In this document: in pieces, positions 45,495 through 55,694 of the stretch | Layout: each line of letters opens with the position of its first letter | Position numbering within the stretch: the first letter of the stretch is position 1 | Assembly (NCBI RefSeq): GCF_963855985.1 | Contig: NC_087112.1 | Span: 10,728,501-10,792,500 of the forward strand | Direction of reading: 5' to 3' | Source of the DNA: Ostrinia nubilalis | Lineage: Eukaryota > Arthropoda > Insecta > Lepidoptera > Crambidae | DNA: 64,000 bases | Position numbers and translations under genes: made by a program | Notes under the pieces: generated by a model | What the model was told of the DNA's origin: nothing | Seen by the model: the letters and a program-made list of their open reading frames with translations, nothing else | The model's database searches: none

Positions 45495-45615
45495 AATTCA
45501 ATCAGTTCTTCTCAGCACTGGCCCATTTATTGTCCCGAAGCAGTGGTAGAGTAAATACTGGGACGTGCTTTTTGAAGCCTATTTGCAAAAATAAATGAGT
45601 TTTATGAGTATTTTG
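45495..45615 (+). repeat. Diverged LINE 3' tail
   Basis: 'TTCTTCTCAGCACTGGCCCA' and 'GTCCCGAAGCAGTGGTAGAG' correspond to 'TTCTTCTCAGCACTTGCC' and 'GTCTCGAAGCGCTGGTAGGG' at 40770-40818, but the distal part differs, indicating a related subfamily. Confidence 0.55.
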
Positions 45616-45741
45616 TGAATTTTATGAGTAGCACACACTAGCTTAGGTTTAATGCTCTAAGAGATTACCAAAAAATAAGAAAGTGTCTTTACGTGAGAAA
45701 TGATGCAAAAATTCTGGGCCGTAAGAGCTGTGTTAAATAAT

Positions 45742-46057
45742 CCCATCAAAAACAATACTTGTCAAAAAAACCAAGTCTCGCAACTCAGTTGTTCTACGGT
45801 AAAAAGTTGTGAGATCCATGTAATACCAAGTCCAGGCCAGGAAATCTTTAACGTTTTACATAAATTATTGACTTGGCCATCGCACTAAATAATTTAATTT
45901 ACACGTGTTTTCATGCGATGGCCAAGTCAATATATTTATGTAAAACGTTAAAGATTTCCTGGCCTGGACTTGGTATTACATGGATCTCACAACTTTTTAC
46001 CGTAGAACAACTGAGTTGCGAGACTTGGTTTTTTTGACAAGTATTGTTTTTGATGGG
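45742..46057. repeat. Large palindrome, first copy (loop orientation A)
   Basis: Left arm 45742-45884 and right arm 45914-46057 are inverse except for a 2-bp indel (TAAATTATTG left, TAAATATATTG when the right arm is complemented). The 29-bp loop 45885-45913 begins CTAAATAATT and ends GTGTTTTCA. Arms start CCCATCAAAAACAATACTTG. Non-coding. Confidence 0.9.
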
Positions 46058-46579
46058 ATCTCATTTCTTTTTGTATTTTGTAGACAGCAGTTATGTATCT
46101 AGAAAACTGGACCGAAATTGAAAAATTTTACTCGACTTGGCGGTTGCGCTACCGTGCCCCCAAATATTTTAGTTTTTCCTTGATTCATACACCAAACACT
46201 ACTTATATTCCAAATTTGAAGCTTCTAGGTCTGCTAGAAGTGCCTTAGAGTTTTGATGATCGGTGAGTCAGTGAGTCAGTGAGTGACAAAATTAAGTAAC
46301 TTTGACCCGTTATAATTCTTAAACTACTGGTTCAAATTGAATGAAATTTTAAATATACCGTGTCTTTACAATGCCTGCATAGCTAATGAAAATTCAGCCT
46401 TCTAGTTTTATCCACAACGAAGTTACAGGCGGTCGAAAATGGCCTGAATTGCTTCGAGAAAAGGATGGTACGGCCGTGCCGCTTTTTTGCTCGACTTGGT
46501 GGGGGCACTGCCGTGCCCCCAGATTACTCTATATGCCTACATACTAACCAAATTCTCTCATGTATCGGAGTAAATACAT
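46058..46579 (+). repeat. 522-bp body, first copy
   Basis: Starts ATCTCATTTCTTTTTG, includes two related 'CTCGACTTGG..GTGCCCCC' blocks, a GTGAGTCAGTCAGTGAG-like run, and ends ATCGGAGTAAATACAT. By eye it matches 46902-47423 throughout. Near the end, GGGGGCACTGCCGTGCCCCC can form a tight hairpin. No protein-coding frame. Confidence 0.9.
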
Positions 46580-46603
46580 GTGTATTTACTCCGATACATG
46601 AGA
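46556..46603. repeat. Junction hairpin with 22-bp perfect arms
   Basis: TCTCATGTATCGGAGTAAATAC, a 4-base spacer ATGT, then the exact complement to 46603. It consists of the last bases of body 1 followed by their own inverse, joined directly to the second palindrome at 46604. Confidence 0.9.
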
Positions 46604-46901
46604 TGTCAAAAAAACCAAGTCTCGCAACTCAGTTGTTCTACGGTAAAAAGTTGTGAGATCCATGTAATACCAAGTCCAGGCCAGGAAATCTTTAACGTTT
46701 TACATAAATATATTGACTTGGCCATCGCATGAAAACACGTGTAAATTAAATTATTTAGTGCGATGGCCAAGTCAATAATTTATGTAAAACGTTAAAGATT
46801 TCCTGGCCTGGACTTGGTATTACATGGATCTCACAACTTTTTACCGTAGAACAACTGAGTTGCGAGACTTGGTTTTTTTGACAAGTATTGTTTTTGATGG
46901 G
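46604..46901. repeat. Large palindrome, second copy (loop orientation B)
   Basis: Same arms as 45742-46057 but the left arm lacks its first 18 bp. The 29-bp loop (46730-46758, TGAAAACACGTG...TTATTTAG) is the exact reverse complement of the loop in copy 1, and the 2-bp arm indel has switched sides as well. The inner part of the palindrome is therefore inverted relative to copy 1, while the following body is not. Confidence 0.9.
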
Positions 46902-47423
46902 ATCTCATTTCTTTTTGTATTTTGTAGACAGCAGTTATGTATCTAGAAAACTGGACCGAAATTGAAAAATTTTACTCGACTTGGCGGTTGCGCTACCGTG
47001 CCCCCAAATATTTTAGTTTTTCCTTGATTCATACACCAAACACTACTTATATTCCAAATTTGAAGCTTCTAGGTCTGCTAGAAGTGCCTTAGAGTTTTGA
47101 TGATCGGTGAGTCAGTGAGTCAGTGAGTGACAAAATTAAGTAACTTTGACCCGTTATAATTCTTAAACTACTGGTTCAAATTGAATGAAATTTTAAATAT
47201 ACCGTGTCTTTACAATGCCTGCATAGCTAATGAAAATTCAGCCTTCTAGTTTTATCCACAACGAAGTTACAGGCGGTCGAAAATGGCCTGAATTGCTTCG
47301 AGAAAAGGATGGTACGGCCGTGCCGCTTTTTTGCTCGACTTGGTGGGGGCACTGCCGTGCCCCCAGATTACTCTATATGCCTACATACTAACCAAATTCT
47401 CTCATGTATCGGAGTAAATACAT
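46902..47423 (+). repeat. 522-bp body, second copy
   Basis: Same length and by eye the same sequence as 46058-46579. It ends at AAATACAT, then continues into unrelated flank (ACCTATAGATTGACGG) where copy 1 has the junction hairpin. Confidence 0.9.
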
Positions 47424-47880
47424 ACCTATAGATTGACGGCTGGTTTAATTCTATCGCAGCTCAGCATCGTCTGTCCCCCGAGCATTGCTTATCGAAAATT
47501 GCGTTGCCCAATTTTAAAGAACACAATTTCCGAGTTTTACACAACTTGAACCTTACTGCCCTGATATAGGGTGTCTTGAAAGCGTATTTTTGTTGTTCAC
47601 TGTATAACTATTCGAATATCAGTATACAGCTGATCGGCCAGTTAATTTCCCGGGGGTGCCATACCCATGTTTGAAGGACCCGGGACCGTAATGTTTCCGG
47701 TACCGTAGCTGATTAAGGCGTGTTTATGTTTATTTTCTGTTAATCTACTTGAGTTTATTTTTAGTTAACGTCAAAGTTTCTGCGAATTGTCTTATTAATT
47801 ACTAGTTCTATACCTGAAAAGGTAAAAACGAAACCCTTATTTTCCTTTTTCTTTACTTTTTGTTAAGCGGAAAATGTAGT
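47424..47880. other. No gene seen
   Basis: Flank of the duplicated palindrome unit. Unassigned. Confidence 0.4.
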
Positions 47881-47884
47881 GTAG

Positions 47885-47980
47885 AAAGGCCTCCCTTGGT
47901 GGACCGATGATAGGGGTATGCGGGTAGCGCAGGAAAGGTCGTGAAAATCCAGTAGTGGACATCACTAGGTTAAAACGATA
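47885..47980 (+). repeat. RTE-type LINE 3' end, degraded
   Basis: 'AGGCCTCCCTTGGTGGACCG', 'GCGGGTAGCGCAGGAAAGG', 'CAGTAGTGGACATCACTAGG' fit the common RTE tail with internal deletion. Confidence 0.55.
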
Positions 47981-48418
47981 CTTTTTAAAAAATCAGTTTC
48001 AGCTCACCTAAAAACAGAATCCCACTTTGTTCACCGTAATATTACCTGGAAGTGATAAGGAATTTTTGGTGTCCTCATTTCACCTCGGAACCATTTCAAC
48101 CATTTCACCTAGCTTATTTTCCAGGTGAATTGAATCGACTATAGCAGTCGCCTTTGTTCACCTAGGAATTAATTCATAATACCAAAAACCTGTGTTAGTG
48201 ATATAAAAATCTGATGAAAACTATTATAGTGCTTCAGCATTAAACTAGCTAAAATCGTCAATTAGTAAATCTCCATCGTAATCAAGTTACCTGCTGTAGT
48301 TGGTGATTCAGTTTTACCTATCTGCCAGTTAATATTGGCGGTCGGTTAGCGCTACTTTGACTGAAACTGTTGGAAGCACTAATGGTGTTCAATCAGACTA
48401 GTTCAAACAACTGGACAC

Positions 48419-48897
48419 TAGTCAGGAGCTCTGGTTTCGGCTTTCGGCTACAACGAAATTCGGTATCGGTTTCGGTAGTGCGATTGTAACATTGAATTAA
48501 TTTTTATCACGCAGCAGAATGTACCTATTATTAATTTTGTATGTGATCTAATTTCAGTAGGGGTTTTTATGGCTGTTTCTTTCATACGTAGTATGTAAAG
48601 ACACAATCTGTATTATGGAACAAAAAATGTAGCATGGTAGATGGCGATTTAAAAAATCCACTAGGTAACACTTAAATAAACAGACTTGTTCTTCCGTAAC
48701 AGATATTAATAATGGATAGTTACGGCCATTATTGATAATGGGCAATTATTATTCATGATCTTCATTAGCCTCTTACATATTAAGACATGTTTAATATCTG
48801 TCTCTACTTGGATCAAACGTTTCCAATATGGTATCGTTTCCGGCCGAACTAGCCTTGGTTTCGGCCGTACTAATCTCGGACTCTCGGCACATCACTA
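48419..48897. mobile_element. Possible degraded hAT-type element
   Basis: The right end (CGGCACATCACTA) with subterminal CGGCCG and TTTCGG motifs looks like a hAT end. The left side has GGTTTCGGCTTTCGGC but its outermost bases do not mirror the right end well, and no 8-bp duplication is visible. Confidence 0.3.
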
Positions 48898-49170
48898 GTA
48901 TATTATCCGTAACCGATGCGATTACTGCCGACGATTCGCGTTCGGATCGAGTTCCAATGATCGAGTCTACTTTGTTGGATCCCGAAATTGATGTGAATTG
49001 TTTATTATGCCTTATCGCTCTAACATTGCAAATATTACGAATAAGTAGAGCTTGCATTTTGCGAACAGTAACTGGATACTGTAAGGTAGTTTGAATGTTA
49101 GTTTGTTAACAGATTCAGAAACTGCTGGAGAAGCATGCTTTGTTCGCTCTTTCGATAATTTCATTGAAAT

Positions 49171-49302
49171 GAAGTCCACTGCTGGGTTAAGGCCTCCCCC
49201 AAGGATTTCCACAACGAACGAGCGCTGCCCGCATCCAGTTACTTTCCGTGACCTTCACCAGATCGTCCGTCCACCTATAGTGGGAGGCCTACCCATAGGA
49301 CG
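49171..49302 (-). repeat. RTE-type LINE 3' end
   Basis: Minus reading: 'AGGTGGACGGACGATCTGGT', 'TGGATGCGGGCAGCGCTCG', 'TTGGGGGAGGCCTTAACCC', 'AGCAGTGGACTTC'. Same subfamily as 61104-61318. Confidence 0.7.
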
Positions 49303-49376
49303 TGGAGAAGCATGCGGAGATAGTAAAAGAGTTTATAAATAAGTTAGACAGTACCATATCAGTAGAAAAGTGTGAA

Positions 49377-49407
49377 ATGTTATCTGTCATAATTTGACAG
49401 ATAACAT
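49377..49407. repeat. Small perfect hairpin
   Basis: ATGTTATCTGTCA, 5-base loop, TGACAGATAACAT. It stands alone with no transposon ends around it. Confidence 0.5.
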
Positions 49408-49626
49408 GGAAGTACGTGGTAACGATGTACCATTAGTGACAGGTACTTAGAAGCTTATCAACGTAAATTAAGTGACAATTGCTGAGGTTGTAAAGGTGCA
49501 AGCAAGTAAACGTATTTGTCATTTTAAAGTTTAGACTAAATTCTTACGGCTCCGATGGCTCCGATCTGTAAATTGATTAAATATTTAACATACAGGGTTA
49601 TTGCAGCAGGAATTAGTGTTGTTTTT

Positions 49627-49885
49627 TCATCATCATCATCAACAGCCCTTTACAGTCCACTGCTGGACTATGAGCCTCCTCCACTATAGTGGAGGGTTTT
49701 GCCATAATCTCCACGCTTGGCAGGCGGGTTGGAGATCGCAGTTTAAAAGATTGATGTTTTTCAGAGAGCGCTGCTGCCCATTCTCTGTTTGATGTGTAGT
49801 CCCTAAGTCGCCTCTTACGACACCCGCGGGAAGAGTAGGGGTTGGTGACAAATGTATTCTACTCTGCCGTCACCACACGGCTATT
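49627..49885 (-). repeat. LINE 3' tail ending in TGATGA run
   Basis: On the minus strand: 'GCCGTGTGGTGACGGCAGAG', 'GTCGTAAGAGGCGACTTAGG', 'AGCAGTGGACTGTAAAGGGC', then TGATGATGATGA. Common lepidopteran LINE end, 5'-truncated, no coding part. Confidence 0.65.
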
Positions 49886-51361
49886 GTTTTTTACTTCGAA
49901 ATATTTAGAACGGTGTATTCAAGCTCGAAATCCAAACTCTTAGGAATTTTATTTCAACTTTAAATATAAAAAAAATATAAACACGCCCGAGTATAATGCG
50001 CTCTTGGCCGGCCTTTTAAATCACTCCAAGTCCTAAACATAACTCAAGCCTTTTAAACTGAAGAAAAGGCTAAGCCTTTCCAAAGGTATTTTAGTGCCAA
50101 TCCTAGTACCGGAGGGTATGAATATAAAATATGTTTCCCAATCAATAAAGGCGAAAACCCCATGACACGAACAGATGAAGCCGTCGCCGCATTTTATAGG
50201 GCCCGTACAACTACCCGCAGAAGTTACCACTTCTATTTTGGTTCTTATATGTTTACAGATAAGGTTGGAAGAGTTGGTGGAGAACTGTACGACCCTTTTC
50301 AAGGAATCGAAGCCTAAAGGAGTGTATAGAACGTTTTCGACAATGAATCTCTTTTCATTCAGGATTTTTTATTCAGTAAATTAAAGAAACCTTTTTAGTG
50401 TCAGTAACAGTATAAAGGGCCAGTGTTATATTCCAACTGATTTATTATTTTGACTACAGAATAAGAGAGATTGGCAAAAAATAGGTATATCTTGTGACTG
50501 AAACCAATGAAAAATCAAATAAAACCAATTAATTAGCGTTAAGTATCTCAAAAGTTTTAGAAACGCTGTTGCCACTTTAAAATATTACCCATACATACAC
50601 CCTGTATAATAAAGAGTCCTTTCAACTTTTAGTATCAAGATTCAAGAAGATTAACCGTCAAAGGCATACTAGAATACAATACACAACTAATTAATTAGTT
50701 TATTAATACAATTAACTTTTAAAAAAGCAAATGATTAAATAGAACTCACATAGTTTTAATGAAGTTTGTTATTAAAATTATAATTAAAACTAAGCTAAAG
50801 CTCTGAGAAGTGATATTTTTTGTTTAAGTTGTTTAAGTTATTGGATACTTTTAGCAAAATCAGTAAACTTTTTTATTTGAGTAGCAAAGTCAGCCCTAAA
50901 ATTAATTATTACATGATTGATTATAGTAATCAAAGGTTTTAATTTGGATTTCATTATCTCAATAATGAAACTCTTATGTAAGTATTGATTAAGTATATTA
51001 ATGAATCGCAAAATGTGTTGGAAAGCGCATAACTCAACAACGCCTGGACCAATTTTACCAATTCTTTCTTTTTAAATGTCCGTTGAAGTCCAAGGATGGT
51101 GGTTACTGCGAGAAAATTACGAATAATTTCCGGGAAAACCTTAGAAACAGCCCTTTTTTCAAGCGAGTGAAGCCGCGGGCGGAAAGCTATATAATAAAAA
51201 TGCAACGCGACGCGATGCGGCGAGAAGAGCTTGAGTAACTTACCGTGTGGTACTTACTCTGCTTGACATCGTGCCAGACTGCGACCAACGTCGTGTAGCG
51301 TCGCGTAGCGTAGTGTATCGTTGTGGCACTTTGTAATTGTAGCTACTAGTCCAGTCAATAA
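49886..51361. other. Mostly unassigned, one solo transposon end
   Basis: 50591-50612 (TACACCCTGTATAATA) is a single end of the TA-flanked CAGGGTG family with no partner. 51165-51192 resembles a GACA-family 5' end in reverse. 51190-51320 contains repeated GTAGCG and CGACGCG-type words. No gene. Confidence 0.4.
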
Positions 51362-51550
51362 ACGGGACTATTCCCACCTCTCGTTCCCACCACTGCAACT
51401 CCTGTGTAGCCAGGATCTACAGCTTGACCGCCACAAAAACCCAACCAATGAAGGTCAAGTTTGTCCCGGGGGAAAGTTAAACTGTCATTGGACCCGCAAC
51501 GAAATTAATCAGAAGAACATAGGAGGAGTTCGAAATTAAGGTTCGACTTC
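51362..51550 (+). repeat. Dispersed repeat family F, longest clean copy
   Basis: 'GGGACTATTCCCACCTCTCG', 'TGTAGCCAGGATCTACAGC', 'AATGAAGGTCAAGTTTGTCC', 'CAACGAAATTAATCAGAAGA', 'ACATAGGAGGAGTT'. Related copies: 34698, 34966, 43650, 54636, 57280. Non-coding; no A/B box pair seen. Superfamily unknown to me. Confidence 0.6.
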
Positions 51551-52416
51551 CCTCCATTGCAAAGCGGATGACAGGTGACAAACAAAGGTTTAAAACCTTT
51601 AAGAAAAGTCCAGTCCAGTCCAGTTGAACGTCAATACCTAAATAACCGTTTGAGGTATATTTATGAAATTTGAAGCTGATGTATATCTTGCAAGTCTCAA
51701 TACATGAGCCAAATTTGAAGTGTTAATGCACAGCAGTTTTTGAATGATGAGGAGTCAAAAGTGGCTCTAATTGGTTCGTCTAAATATACGCACGGTGCAG
51801 TCCCCTCCCTGGAACTAGGCTTAACATGCTCCCGCATGTCTATACTGTTTGCTCAATGTTGATTAAGTCGATTTTCTCCTGAAAGGAACATGTAAGACAA
51901 CAATAAAATTTCCAATTTTACAGACCTTCTAGAGCAGATGCCGCAAAAACTATATAAGATATAGAAAAACTTGACGGTCTCACCTGTAGCAAATTGAATA
52001 AGCTTTTTTTGGTTCATAGTAGTCATGTCACTAGGACGCATAGTTTCCGAGGATTAAGCGAAAAACCGAAAAGTGGTACCTTTAAACCTCCCTCTCCCCG
52101 CCGGCTCAAGGGCTAAGGGCGGGGACTTTTGCTATGTTCACCACCTAACTAGGCTAAATAAAGTCCCGAGGTCAGAAATTGTGTTCCACGGATTTCTCTC
52201 TACACCGTCGTTAAGGCATTCATTGACTGGACTATACGTATAATAAAGCAAACTTACTCTGTACCTATATCTATCGTATTATTATTTTAGTGCAGATTCT
52301 GTATATTGATTGATTGTCTGGTAGATTGTTATCAGAGTTATTGAAAGTTATGTGGAGAGTCTTTCTTAGATTTTTTTTTGAGAGTAGAACCGTTTTTATG
52401 CTAAGCTTATAAACAA
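51551..52416. other. No gene seen
   Basis: Unassigned. 'CCAGTCCAGTCCAGT' near 51600 is a short tandem run. Confidence 0.4.
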
Positions 52417-52516
52417 CTAGCTGTGCCCGCGACTTCGTACGCGTGAAAACCTGTTTTCGCAACATTTTTCATTTTTGCTCTGCACCTATTACTCGTAGCG
52501 TGATGGTTTATAGCCT

Positions 52517-52698
52517 ACTAGCTTTCCGCCCGCGGCTTCGCCCGCGTGGAATTTTGTCTGTCACAGAAAAACTTTATCGCGCGCGTCCCTGTTTCAAAAA
52601 CCGGGATAAAAACTATCCTATGTTCTTTCCCGGGACTCAAACTATCTCTATGCCAAATTTCATCAAAATCGGTTGCGAGGTTTAAGCGGGAAAGCGTA

Positions 52699-52751
<53 letters not shown>

Positions 52752-52781
52752 GTTACTTTCGCATTTATAATATTAGTTGGG
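52517..52781 (+). repeat. GACA-family repeat with 7-bp target duplication
   Basis: Full-length copy (ACTAGCTTTCCGCCCGCGG to ATAATATTAGTTGGG). ATAGCCT is present immediately before (52510-52516) and after (52782-52788). Contains the longest ACAG run in the window. Confidence 0.75.
52699..52750 (+). repeat. (ACAG)13 microsatellite
   Basis: Thirteen perfect ACAG units inside the GACA-family copy; other copies in this window have only 2-4. Confidence 0.95.
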
Positions 52782-52916
52782 ATAGCCTTCCTCAATAAAT
52801 GGGCTATCTAACACTGAAAAAATTTACAAATCGGACCGGTAGTTCCTGAGATTAGCTTGTTCAAGTAAACAAATAAACAAACTCTTCAGCTTTATAATAT
52901 TAGTAAGTATAGATAA

Positions 52917-54635
52917 AAGTCGTGATATTTTATGAAGAGTTCTCCCTCCTCATAAGAGTGCAACGTCGTTAATATCTAGAGAACTAAGGTTAAGAATCTC
53001 AACTCAACCCTTAAGATCCCCTTTCAAGTAGAGTCGGCGCCATATTTCACCCCGGCTTAAAATAGCGGGGGTGTGAGGGGATAATCCTCGCAACAGTTTG
53101 AGATGAGGTGGAGCGTCATAACGTTAAGTGGGGTTTTATTATTGTAGAACGGGTTGAATCATCTGTAGTTCTAGAAGGAATGCACTTTAAAGTGGTTTAG
53201 GCTGGTTTGGTTTGAGAATGAAAGTTGCAATTGATATTTTTGCGGTAAATGAGTAACCGTATTGTGTATCTTAGAAGTGGCCGAGGACAGATGATGTTTT
53301 TTTAGTGTGAGATGATGCCCTGTCAAACTTTTCTGACTCTAGGTACTAGTGTATCTGTGTCATAAAACTAACCGTCGGATTATTTTGTTTCATTTTATTA
53401 TCTGGTTCATTCAAGTCCTCGATGTAACCAAATTGAGAAATAATCACAATGTTTTTACTAGGTATGAGTATTTTTCATTGTCGGTCAGTATCTTATGATT
53501 GTTATATCTTATTGTCATGTGTCCGTTTTATCGTAGGTTTCATCGCTCTATAATTTCATCATCCTAAGTCTTAACTAAATTATTTGTCATCGCAATTATT
53601 TTTTCATTAGCGTGTAGTTACTTCATCAAATCCCAATTCACATGTATTTGATAGCTAACAGTAGCGAAGCCCGAAGGCTATATAAATAAGCTTGTCACAC
53701 GAACAAACAAGGCAATACTGGTACAGTTTAGCCCGAAAATGCCTGCCGAATCTATCGATGTTTAATTTGTAAGTCTCACGAAGAATTATCGTGATCGTAA
53801 TGTGTCCCAGTTATACAGAAAATGTTAAGAAAGCTCGCAGTTATAAACTGTTTCAATTTCCAGTTTAGAACAAGTATTTATTAGAAGTGTAGGTAAAGCT
53901 CGCAGTACTCTTCGCGCCGATATATGCTATAAAAAGCATTTTAGATGGGTCTAATATACTTATTTAGTATCCTAAATATGGAGAAAAACGTAGAGCGAGC
54001 ACCTACATAACTAACAAAAGGTCTAAGATTATGATGCTCATAGACATAATGTTGCAATCTAGCACCAAACAAATCTTGATGCCACAATGTTACCTTGATA
54101 TGCAGTCGCCTATTAACCAACGATGATACTTCACTATCACTACATACATAGTATAAAACAAAGTTGCTTTTCGCTGTCTGTCCCTATGATAGTATGCTTA
54201 GATCTTCAAAACTACGCAAGGATTTTGATGCGGTTTCTTTTAATAGATAGAGTGATTCACGAGGACGGTTTTATATACTTAGCGCCCGTGCGAAGCTGGG
54301 GCGGATCGCTTGTGTAAAACAAAAAGGTATTGTGTAATACACTCGTAGATAACGTTGTATTCAATCTGTCATGCAGTTATAAGATGACTAGATATTTCCC
54401 ATGGTGACTGTACGAGTGACATCACGCTGTATAACGATGTGTCACTACAGTAATGGTTTACGCAGCGCTTTGAATAGTTTCCAATGTATACAAATGGAGA
54501 TTAAACTGGTACTATTTACATGAGGACTTAATTGTTTTGTAATTCCTTCCGTCTTTCCTCATTTTCTTAGAAATAAGTTGTTTTATTTATTTGTTGATTT
54601 TTTAGTTTCATGTGTGTATGGTAAACCTTAACTTC
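52917..54635. other. No gene seen
   Basis: Unassigned. A fragment near 54280 (GCGCCCGTGCGAAGCTGGGG) is the 3'-type piece of another common dispersed repeat. Confidence 0.4.
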
Positions 54636-54785
54636 AAACTCCTCCTATGTTCTTCTGATTAATTTCGTTGCGAGCCCAATGACATTTTAACTTTCCCCGG
54701 GACAAACTTGACCTTCACTGGTTGGGTTTTATTGGCGGTCAAGCTATAGATCCTGGCTAAACAGGAATTGCAGTGGGAACGCGAC
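54636..54785 (-). repeat. Dispersed repeat family F
   Basis: 'CCTCCTATGTTCTTCTGATT', 'CCGGGACAAACTTGACCTTC', 'ATAGATCCTGGCTAAACAGG' are the complement of 51362-51550, in the same order reversed. Confidence 0.65.
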
Positions 54786-55062
54786 TTCGTTTTGAGTTAA
54801 GTTTTTATTTAGAACCGTAATTTCATTATAAGTCAGCAGTTTTCTCATGGGAGACGTCCATTTTTAATTGTTAGCCGTGGCCTGTGACATTGAAATAATA
54901 AAGAATGATTGCACAAGTCCGAGGGTAAATAAATATGGCGTAAACGTTTCACTTTCTCCACAGCCTTGGACGCAAAAGTCGGCTGTCCAACATTAATTTT
55001 GTTTATGATCCGCCGTAAATCAAGTACCTACGTGACGTTACTAATGTACTGATTAAAACTAA

Positions 55063-55179
55063 GTATGAGTTGCACCAACTTACTTTAACCATAGCTATGA
55101 CCATAACCGGTGATTTTGTGTGGAGTTTGACAGACTTTTGACGTTTGTTAAAATTAAGGTAAGATGGTGCAACTCGGCC
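55063..55179. mobile_element. GGTGCAAC-family MITE, TAA target
   Basis: Right end GGTGCAACTCGGCC; left end GTATGAGTTGCACC is slightly worn. TAA at 55060-55062 and 55180-55182. Sister of 35912-36017. Confidence 0.75.
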
Positions 55180-55371
55180 TAAAAGTATTTAGTTACGGGG
55201 CTCTTTCAGCTCTAATTCATATTTCATGTCTGACAGTCAGATTAGTTCTAGGTACTCTAAAGTTACTTATTCTAGGTCCCTTGTACGAGTATGCCCACCT
55301 AAAGAAGATTCTCTGGTACTCCTTAATTTGATATGTCCCTTTGGAAAATGAAACCGACCTCTACGGAATAA

Positions 55372-55580
55372 ACATAGCCACGATAGCCGAACGGTGAAGG
55401 GGTCGGAGTGGCCGACTCGAGATCCGAGGAACGCGGGTTCGAATCCCACCGCCGCTCGACTATTGTGGTGAGCCCACTCGTAACACAAGCTTATTCAGCT
55501 TACCACGAGAGGCTAACGGGACTATTAGTAATTTGTGCAATACAAATTGCTAATAATCTTTATTAAAAAAAGAAAAAAAC
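55372..55580 (+). repeat. tRNA-derived SINE
   Basis: The 5' part looks like a tRNA gene with an A box (TAGCCGAACGG, 55384-55394) and a perfect B box (GGTTCGAATCC, 55436-55446), an internal RNA polymerase III promoter. It continues into a non-tRNA body (GTGGTGAGCCCACTCGTAAC ... GCTAACGGGACTATTAG) and an A-rich tail (ATTAAAAAAAGAAAAAAAC). The tRNA-like head lacks a clean acceptor stem, so it is a SINE and not a working tRNA gene. Confidence 0.85.
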
Positions 55581-55592
55581 AACAACATCTTA

Positions 55593-55691
55593 GGGTGAGT
55601 TGCACCACCTAACTTTGACGATAACCGGTGTATTTTGTATGGAGTTTGTCAGACGTTTGTCAAAGTTAAAGTAAGATGGTGCAACCCAGCC
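55593..55691. mobile_element. GGTGCAAC-family MITE, TTA target
   Basis: GGGTGAGTTGCACCACC...GGTGCAACCCAGCC with TTA on both sides (55590-55592, 55692-55694). With the TAA-flanked sisters this fixes the target as TWA. Confidence 0.85.
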
Positions 55692-55694
55692 TTA

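Larger units (their letters stand above)
52417..52916 (+). repeat. Outer dispersed repeat split by a GACA-family insertion
   Basis: The left part starts CTAGCTGTGCCCGCGACTTC and stops at 52516. The right part resumes at 52782 (ATAGCCTTCCTC, ATGGGCTATCTAACACTG, CGGACCGGTAGTTCCTGAG) and ends CTTTATAATATTAGTAAG. The two parts join smoothly once the insert is removed. Confidence 0.7.

Noticed and set aside
46556..46603. Rho-independent-type terminator or CRISPR-like repeat reading of the junction hairpin
   Set aside because: The context is eukaryotic transposon DNA; there are no spaced repeats and no bacterial genes.
45742..47423. Integrated parvovirus-type (densovirus) genome suggested by flip/flop palindromes
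   Set aside because: No capsid or replication protein frame is present between or beside the palindromes; only the palindrome behaviour is reminiscent, so no viral call is made.
48791..49057. Paired 88-codon frames on both strands
   Set aside because: Mutual shadows overlapping a probable hAT end; no protein motif in either.
55384..55446. Possible functional tRNA gene
   Set aside because: A and B boxes are good, but the acceptor stem is poor and it is fused to a SINE body with an A-rich tail.
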